15,000 nt of DNA from Theodoxus fluviatilis (taxonomy: Eukaryota; Mollusca; Gastropoda; Cycloneritida; Neritidae): contig JAWQFJ010000660.1 in NCBI GenBank assembly GCA_034096865.1, positions 1 through 15,000 on the forward strand. The letters run 5' to 3'. The notes under the pieces are model-generated. The model was given only the letters and a program-made list of their open reading frames with translations. It searched no databases and was not told the DNA's origin. The position numbers and the translations under genes were made by a program. Positions 10,263-15,000 of the stretch are shown in pieces. Positions within the stretch are counted from its first letter, which is position 1; each line of letters opens with the position of its first letter.

Positions 10263-10355
10263 TATTATGTCTACACACACTTGATTCCATCACCTTCACT
10301 ACACTGATCGTTGTAAGTGTGTATTGTATTACGCAGACTTGATTCCATCACCTTT
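10263..10355. repeat. Remainder of copy 2, full copy 3 and start of copy 4 of the 59-bp repeat
   Basis: TATTATGTCTACACACACTT at 10263 completes copy 2. Copy 3 starts TCCATCACC at 10286 and has GTTGTAAGTG in place of GTTGTAGGTG. Copy 4 starts at 10344 (period 58) and is lost after about 12 bases. Copies 2 and 3 share CACTACA where copy 1 has CAGCACA, so they are closer to each other. Confidence 0.88.
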
Positions 10356-10523
10356 GCCATAACTACCACTACCATCAACAATAAACTGCCACCGCCATTA
10401 CCACCAGCCACCACCACTAACAACCGCCAAAAGTCACTGATTGCGTACATACCACGTCACTACCACGTCACTATCGCATCTATACTGCGTCACTAGCGCG
10501 TCTATCCTGCGTCTCTACTGCAG
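10356..10523 (+). promoter_or_regulatory. Intron 3' end with branch-point candidates and acceptor
   Basis: The last part of the intron contains an ACC/CCA-rich stretch (about 10361-10423) and then repeated CGTCAC/CTATC words. Branch-point-like words are CACTAAC near 10414-10420 and CACTGAT near 10435-10441. The acceptor is CTCTACTGCAG. The nearer branch word is about 85 bases from the AG, which is long but acceptable. Confidence 0.45.
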
Positions 10524-10819
10524 GCATGCTGTTCTACCTAAGTCTGGTGCTGGTGCAGAGCTGGCAGGGCAGGGAGGTGCAGGAGGGGGGCGGGAGGTCT
10601 GGGGAGGAGACGGTCGCTCTCATGTCCGGGCCGCAGGAAGTGGAGGTCGAACGTCCCGCCCCCCAGTCCAGCTACGCCCCCCAGTCCAACCACACCCCCC
10701 AGTCCAGCCACGCCCCCCAGGGTGTCTCCTTGCCCCACGACTCGGACAGCGACGACGAGGAAATCGACGAGCTTGACCTTGACCTTGGAGTCGTTAGCAG
10801 CAATAGGCACAGACGATGA
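10524..10819 (+). CDS. Last coding exon, transporter final helix and acidic cytoplasmic tail
   Basis: The acceptor is CTACTGCAG at 10515-10523. The first two bases, GC, complete the Gly codon begun by the G at 9477, and only this phase stays open. After the split Gly comes a membrane helix, MLFYLSLVLV, then QSWQGRE, which parallels the last CAT helix (G-x-x-x-Y and a polar H/Q-S after it). The roughly 80-residue tail is hydrophilic. It has a Gly-rich part and a three-fold 18-bp repeat coding APQSSY/APQSNH/TPQSSH. An acidic stretch, DSDSDDEEIDELDLDL, follows, and the end is basic (NRHRR) before TGA at 10817-10819. The acidic cluster follows a Ser-containing pattern that would suit casein kinase 2, which is inference. 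No di-leucine or PDZ ligand is obvious. The frame junction and composition make this the most secure gene part in the window. Confidence 0.65.
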
Positions 10820-10840
10820 CGTCACGATGTGTGTATACGC

Positions 10841-10848
<8 letters not shown>

Positions 10849-10891
<43 letters not shown>

Positions 10892-10899
10892 AGGGAGGG

Positions 10900-10982
<83 letters not shown>
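10849..10982. repeat. (GA)n microsatellite, about 134 bp, in 3' UTR position
   Basis: This is a GA dinucleotide tract with one interruption of GGGAGG words at about 10884-10902. It begins 30 bases after the TGA of the transporter exon, so it is probably transcribed as a purine tract in the 3' UTR. Confidence 0.95.
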
Positions 10983-10986
<4 letters not shown>

Positions 10987-11164
10987 TAATCACAACATGA
11001 TAAATTGTCGTTGGAGATAATGTGAAAACATCGATCCAGAGACCGTCTGCATTTGTGCTTTGTTCATTTCGGTAGCCTGCCTTCTTTTTTCTTTTTCTTA
11101 GTGTTGTTTCTGCCGAACTTTTATTCACCACACTTTTGTTTTAGAGCGCTCTCCTACCACGCGA

Positions 11165-11367
11165 ACCCTGCCGCTCCCTCCCACTCCCCCTCCTCCCCCT
11201 TACCCGCTCTCCCCCTTCCTTACACCCCCTCCCCCCTGCCCCCATCTCCCCCTCCTTCCCCTTACCCCCTCTCCCCCTCTTCCCCCTTCCCCCATCTCCC
11301 CCTTTCTTACCCCCTCTCCCCCTCTACTCCCCCCTGCCCCCATCTCCCCCTTCCTTACCTCCCCCCA
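11165..11367. repeat. C-rich homopyrimidine tract
   Basis: About 200 bases are almost purely C and T, with scattered single A, G or CTGC interruptions and many runs of CCCC to CCCCCC. Words such as CCCCCATCTCCCCCTT and TTACCCCCTCTCCCCCT recur irregularly. The minus strand has many G runs with short loops and could form G-quadruplexes. The + strand could form i-motif or triplex DNA. Confidence 0.9.
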
Positions 11368-11499
11368 CCCCTACGCATTCGAATTGCATTTTCTGCTTTG
11401 TTGAATGGTTCGATTTCACCCAAGTTGCTTTTTGAAATTAATACCGTTTGTTTCTGGGAGTGGCATTTTGTAGGATTCATACTTCAGTGCAATACATAT

Positions 11500-11572
11500 T
11501 TGTGTATGTGTATATATAATGTGCGCGTGCGTGTGTGTTCATACGCGCGCGTGTGTGCATGCTTGCAACTGC
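11500..11572. repeat. Alternating TG/CG/TA tract (Z-DNA-like)
   Basis: TGTGTATGTGTATATATAA is followed by GTGCGCGTGCGTGTGTG and ACGCGCGCGTGTGTGCATGC. Purine and pyrimidine alternate almost without break, which favours left-handed DNA. Confidence 0.75.
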
Positions 11573-11625
11573 GTTTATGTATTTTTGTCTTAAATAACAA
11601 AAATGAGAGCTGTAGAGAAAACGGG

Positions 11626-11670
11626 ATGCAGGAGAGGCTGGAGTCAGTGGGACTGCGTGCTGCTGCACAG
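11626..11670 (+). CDS. Candidate coding exon ending at a strong splice donor
   Basis: I do not recognise this gene. The 3' border GCACAG/GTAAGC (11670/11671) is close to an ideal animal donor. Reading from ATG 11626, the 15 codons give MQERLESVGLRAAAQ, ending in phase 0. If spliced to 12215, the frame continues LEQHVTWEILADLD... to TAA at 12278-12280, 36 residues in all. That peptide looks amphipathic and helix-prone. The exon may instead begin upstream: TGTAG at about 11611-11615 is a possible acceptor, with a T-rich stretch at 11573-11590. Then ATG 11626 would be internal and the product longer. Alternatives are a spliced 3' UTR of the transporter gene or chance. Confidence 0.3.
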
Positions 11671-11715
11671 GTAAGCCTGCAGCAGTCCTGGAGGTGTTCA
11701 TGACACGACTCTCTG

Positions 11716-12133
11716 TGTCTCTTCCTCGCCCCACTCCTCTGTGTCGTCATCGTCACTCCTCTGTGTCGTCATCGTCACTTCTCTGTGTCGTCATCGTCAC
11801 TCCTTTCTCTTTCTCGCCCCACTCCTCTGTGTCGTCATCGTCACTTCTCTGTATCGTCATCGTCACTTCTCTGTGTCGTCATCGTCACTCCTTTCTCTTT
11901 CTCGCCCCACTCCTCTGTGTCGTCATCGTCACTTCTCTGTGTCGTCATCGTCACTTCTCTGTGTCGTCATCGTCACTCCTTTCTCTTTCTCGCCCCACTC
12001 CTCTGTGTCGTCATCGTCACTTTTCTGTGTCGTCATCGTCACTCCTTTCTCTTCCTCGCCCCTTTTCTCTGTGTCGTCATCGTCACTCCTCTGTGTCGTC
12101 ATCGTCACTCCTCTGTGTCGTCATCGTCACTCC
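11716..12133. repeat. 22-bp minisatellite with 88-bp higher-order period
   Basis: Two 22-bp unit types share an ending. Type T is TCTGTGTCGTCATCGTCAC plus TCC or TTC. Type S is TTTCTCTTTCTCGCCCCAC plus TCC. The order T-T-T-S repeats at 11738-11825, 11826-11913 and 11914-12001. It is followed by T-T-S (12002-12067) and T-T-T (12068-12133), with a divergent S at 11716-11737. No length change occurs in 19 units. In this reading it lies inside the candidate intron 11671-12214. Open frames reading SSSLLCVVIVT are repeat artefacts. Confidence 0.95.
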
Positions 12134-12214
12134 TCTGTGTGATGTTCTGTACACCGTTCATGCCATCATCTTTGGGGCTGTCATGCCGTCAGTGTGGAGA
12201 CACCACATTCACAG

Positions 12215-12280
12215 CTGGAGCAACACGTCACGTGGGAAATCCTGGCTGACCTTGACACACTTACCACGAGTCCCCGTTAA
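12215..12280 (+). CDS. Candidate terminal coding exon partner of 11626-11670
   Basis: The acceptor is CATTCACAG (AG at 12213-12214), downstream of the pyrimidine-rich 22-bp array. Phase 0 continues the frame from 11670 for 21 codons, starting LEQHVTWEILAD and ending LTTSPR, then TAA at 12278-12280. An AATAAA lies 301 bases after the stop. The matching phases, the strong donor and a downstream poly(A) signal support a real exon pair. The weak local polypyrimidine tract and the tiny size argue against it. No family is recognised. Confidence 0.28.
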   Translation: MEQHVTWEILADLDTLTTSPR

Positions 12281-12580
12281 CTTCAAGAGGAGGCTGCATT
12301 TGAAAATGTCTTGACAGAAAAACACGCAGACCTCCCAATACGTGCAATGATGGGCTTTTTACGCTAACCAAAATGGCGTGGTTTTTGTGCCCGGTGCTGT
12401 TGTAAACACAAGATCGCTTGCAAAACGTTTTGCTTTGACCTAGAAATGAGAAATTTGCTTTTGTCTTTAAAACTGCACAACTATTTTGTGTCCGTCACCT
12501 TTCGATTAGTATCTTTCACATTATTTGGCAGAAAAGCATAGTTTCTCTTTAAAGTCGAATAAGTCCAGAACTTACGGAAC

Positions 12581-12586
12581 AATAAA
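12581..12586 (+). terminator. Candidate poly(A) signal AATAAA
   Basis: AATAAA is followed at about 20-35 bases by a T-rich stretch (CAGATTTATTTTTACC), as in animal cleavage sites. It is the first canonical hexamer I see on the + strand after the transporter stop at 10819. It could therefore serve that gene through a long or spliced 3' UTR, or the candidate exon at 12215-12280. Confidence 0.4.
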
Positions 12587-12667
12587 CGTTTATATTCTTA
12601 CAGATTTATTTTTACCAATTCCATTTGCATTGTCGACGAAAACCACGTGGCTATGTTGACAAGTATT

Positions 12668-12715
12668 GACAGATGTATAGAGAGAGGTAGAGACAGATGT
12701 ATAGAGAGAGGGAGA
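12668..12715. repeat. 24-bp tandem duplication
   Basis: Two copies of a unit starting GACAGATGTATAGAGAGAGG occur back to back, differing by one base in the last four. A third copy starts GACATATA and is lost. Confidence 0.85.
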
Positions 12716-12990
12716 GACATATATATTCTCTTAATGCTAGTCCTCTATATATTCTAAACTTCCAAGGTGTTTTTCATTATTCTTTTGTATGTAGAAGTTA
12801 GCAGCTGCTGTTGATAATACTATGTTTGTGGGTGAGAGAACAACTTTGAGCTCCCATGCACGCATCCCGTGGTTGTAATGTGCCATTGCATTGTGGCATT
12901 GTTGCGTATGATCAAATGGCAGTGTGCATTGCATTTATGATAGTTCTTGAAATGTTCCCGTTTTTTGCCCACCAAAAAGTGTTGTTTTGA

Positions 12991-12996
12991 AATAAA
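12991..12996 (+). terminator. Second candidate poly(A) signal AATAAA
   Basis: AATAAA in TTGAAATAAAAACTTTATTT is followed by a GT-rich stretch (GTTTTGCTTGCTTG). The A-rich and T-rich arms also form a small hairpin. It lies just before the 18-bp array, so transcripts ending here would exclude the array. Confidence 0.3.
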
Positions 12997-13042
12997 AACT
13001 TTATTTGAGATAAGTTTTGCTTGCTTGCAGTCTATACCGAGT

Positions 13043-14482
13043 TTCATTACTACACCATATCTCTTTACTACACCATATCTCATTACTACACCATATCTCA
13101 TTACTACACCATATCTCATTGCTACACCATATCTCATTACTACACCATATCTCATTACTACACCATATCTCATTACTACACCATATCTCATTGCTACACC
13201 ATATCTCATTACTACACCATATCTCATTACTACACCGTATCTCATTACTACACCGTATCTCATTACTACACCGTATCTCTTTACTACACCATATCTCATT
13301 ACTACACCATATCTCTTTACTACACCATATCTCATTACTACACCGTATCTCATTACTACACCGTATCTCTTTACTACACCATATCTCATTACTACACCAT
13401 ATCTCATTTCTACACCATATCTCTTTACTACACCATATCTCATTACTACACCGTATCTCATTACTACACCGTATCTCATTACTACACCGTATCTCATTAC
13501 TACACCATATCTCTTTACTACACCACATCTCTTTACTACACCATATCTCATTGCTACACCATATCTCATTACTACACCATATCTCATTACTACACCATAT
13601 CTCATTACTACACCATATCTCATTACTACACCACATCTCTTTACTACACCACATCTCTTTACTACACCATATCTCTTTACTACACCGTATCTCATTACTA
13701 CACCATATCTCTTTACTACACCATATCTCATTACTACACCATATCTCATTACTACACCGTATCTCTTTACTACACCACATCTCATTACTACACCATATCT
13801 CTTTACTACACCGTATCTCATTACTACACCGTATCTCATTACTACACCGTATCTCTTTACTACACCATATCTCATTACTACACCATATCTCTTTACTACA
13901 CCGTATCTCATTACTACACCATATCTCATTACTACACCATATCTCATTACTACACCATATCTCTTTACTACACCGTATCTCATTACTACACCGTATCTCA
14001 TTACTACACCATATCTCTTTACTACACCGTATCTCATTACTACACCGTATCTCATTACTACACCATATCTCTTTACTACACCATATCTCTTTACTACACC
14101 ATATCTCATTACTACACCATATCTCATTACTACACCATATCTCATTGCTACACCATATCTCATTGCTGCACCATATCTCATTACTACACCATATCTCTTT
14201 ACTACACCGTATCTCATTACTACACCGTATCTCATTACTACACCGTATCTCATTACTACACCGTATCTCATTACTACACCGTATCTCTTTGCTACACCAT
14301 ATCTCATTGCTACACCATATCTCATTACTACACCATATCTCTTTACTACACCGTATCTCATTACTACACCGTATCTCATTACTACACCGTATCTCATTAC
14401 TACACCGTATCTCTTTGCTACACCATATCTCATTGCTACACCATATCTCATTACTACACCATATCTCATTACTACACCATAT
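13043..14482. repeat. 18-bp satellite-like array, exactly 80 units
   Basis: The unit is CTCATTACTACACCATAT. Units begin at 13043 and fit 80 x 18 = 1,440 bp with no insertion or deletion. The common variants are CATT/CTTT, ACTA/GCTA and CCATAT/CCGTAT/CCACAT. Because 18 is a multiple of 3, the array is open in five or more frames (hexapeptides such as ITTPYL on + and RYGVVM on -). These are artefacts of the unit. Confidence 0.97.
14195..14464. repeat. Higher-order duplication in the 18-bp array (144 bp then 126 bp)
   Basis: The first block (14195-14338) is one CTTT-CCGTAT unit, four CATT-CCGTAT units, then CTTTGCT, CATTGCT and CATTACT units with CCATAT. The second block (14339-14464) repeats the order with three CATT-CCGTAT units instead of four. 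One whole unit was gained or lost between the copies. Confidence 0.85.
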
Positions 14483-14504
14483 CTCGACCATTTAGTCCTT
14501 TTGT

Positions 14505-15000
14505 TTTGTCTGTCACGGTCGGTCACTGACTGTCATTGTTTGTCTCTGTCTGTCATTGTCTGTCTCTGTCTCTGTCATTGGCTCTGTCTGCATATATTCT
14601 GTGTATATGTGTCATTGGCTGTGTCTGTCTGTGTCATTGTCTGTCTGTCTGCCATTGGCTCTGTCTGTCATTGGCTGTGTCTGTCGGTCTTTGTCTGTCA
14701 TTGGCTGTGTCTGTCTATGTCTGTCATTGTCTGTCTTTGTCTGTCATTGGCTGTGTCTGTCTGTCTTTCTGCACATGTCTGCCATTGTCTGTGCCTGTCC
14801 TAGTCATTGGTTGTGTCTGTCTGTCTTTGACTGTCATTGAATGTGTCTGTCTCTGTCTGTCGTTGTTTTTGTTCATGTCTGTTTGTTATGGTATGTCTGT
14901 CATTGTTTATGTCCGTGTCTATCTGCCATTGTCTCTGTCTGTCTCTATCTATTTGTCTGTCATTGTCTGTGTGTGTCTGTCATTGTTTATGTCTGTCTGT
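14505..15000. repeat. TGTCTG-rich low-complexity sequence, continues past right edge
   Basis: Degenerate words TGTCTGTC, TCATTGTCTG and TCATTGGCTG repeat without a fixed period. The open frames here (Cys, Leu, Ser, Val-rich) follow from the composition. The TCTGTCTGTC core resembles the 8307-9356 array, but the units differ. Confidence 0.88.

Larger units (their letters stand above)
12281..13042. other. Mostly unique AT-rich stretch with two possible poly(A) signals
   Basis: No coding exon with good borders is seen. It includes a two-copy 24-bp repeat (12668-12715) and two AATAAA hexamers listed separately. It is consistent with 3' UTR and intergenic DNA. Confidence 0.5.

Noticed and set aside
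9542..10330. Long (about 60-bp) target-site duplication of the LINE, or LTR pair
   Set aside because: The flanking 60-bp similarity is explained by the pre-existing 59-bp tandem repeat, which also includes the exon end. The real target duplication is more likely the 6-bp TATTAT.
10538..11131. Minus-strand frame through the (GA)n tract and exon
   Set aside because: It is a shadow of the + strand exon joined to a CT-dinucleotide run, with no family pattern.
11053..11603. Pro/Ser/Leu-rich frame through the C-rich tract
   Set aside because: The composition of the C/T tract creates it. I see no splice or start evidence for the 5' part.
12371..12403. Short frame starting ATGGCGTGG
   Set aside because: It has only ten codons before TAA and no supporting context.
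12820..14803. Long frames with six-residue repeats on both strands of the 18-bp array
   Set aside because: A unit length divisible by 3 and stop-free phases produce these. Five or more frames are open together.

Overview
The window looks like eukaryotic nuclear DNA from an animal, most likely an invertebrate. The evidence is intron-exon structure with GT/AG borders, a decayed non-LTR retrotransposon, long (GA)n/(GT)n microsatellites and a very high load of minisatellites. A marine mollusc would fit the style, but nothing in the sequence proves the group. About three quarters of the window is tandem or low-complexity repeat. Nearly all the long open frames are by-products of repeat units whose length, or three times whose length, is divisible by 3.

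Layout: 1-7124 is one array of a 30-bp G-rich unit (237 full units plus half a unit, open at the left edge). 7332-7835 is a 36-bp array of 14 units. 7951-8174 is a compound GA/GT microsatellite. 8307-9356 is a pyrimidine-rich array built from 12- and 14-bp words. This last array runs directly into a 3' splice site. It is followed by the two best-supported coding exons, 9366-9477 and 10524-10819. Joined through a split Gly codon they give the C-terminal end of a multi-pass membrane protein resembling the last two membrane segments of SLC7-type cationic amino acid transporters, then a hydrophilic, acidic tail. The intron between them holds a 59-bp direct repeat that copies the exon end together with its donor site. 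One of those repeat copies is split by a 5'-truncated CR1/L2-like LINE on the minus strand.

Downstream of the stop codon are a (GA)n tract (10849-10982), a homopyrimidine C-rich tract (about 11165-11367), a TG/CG alternating tract, a candidate exon ending at a strong donor (11670/11671), a 22-bp minisatellite with an 88-bp higher-order period (11716-12133), and a candidate partner exon (12215-12280). Two possible poly(A) signals follow (12581 and 12991). 13043-14482 is an 18-bp array of exactly 80 units with no length change, and 14505-15000 is TGTCTG-rich low-complexity DNA.

Working together: if the SLC7-like gene continues leftward, all of 1-9365 would be one very large repeat-filled intron, because no convincing exon is visible there. 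I see no bacterial, CRISPR, tRNA or rRNA feature. The most notable points are the duplicated exon/donor junction carrying a LINE, the repeat-derived polypyrimidine tract, the indel-free or nearly indel-free arrays with higher-order periods, and the two-exon candidate at 11626-12280.
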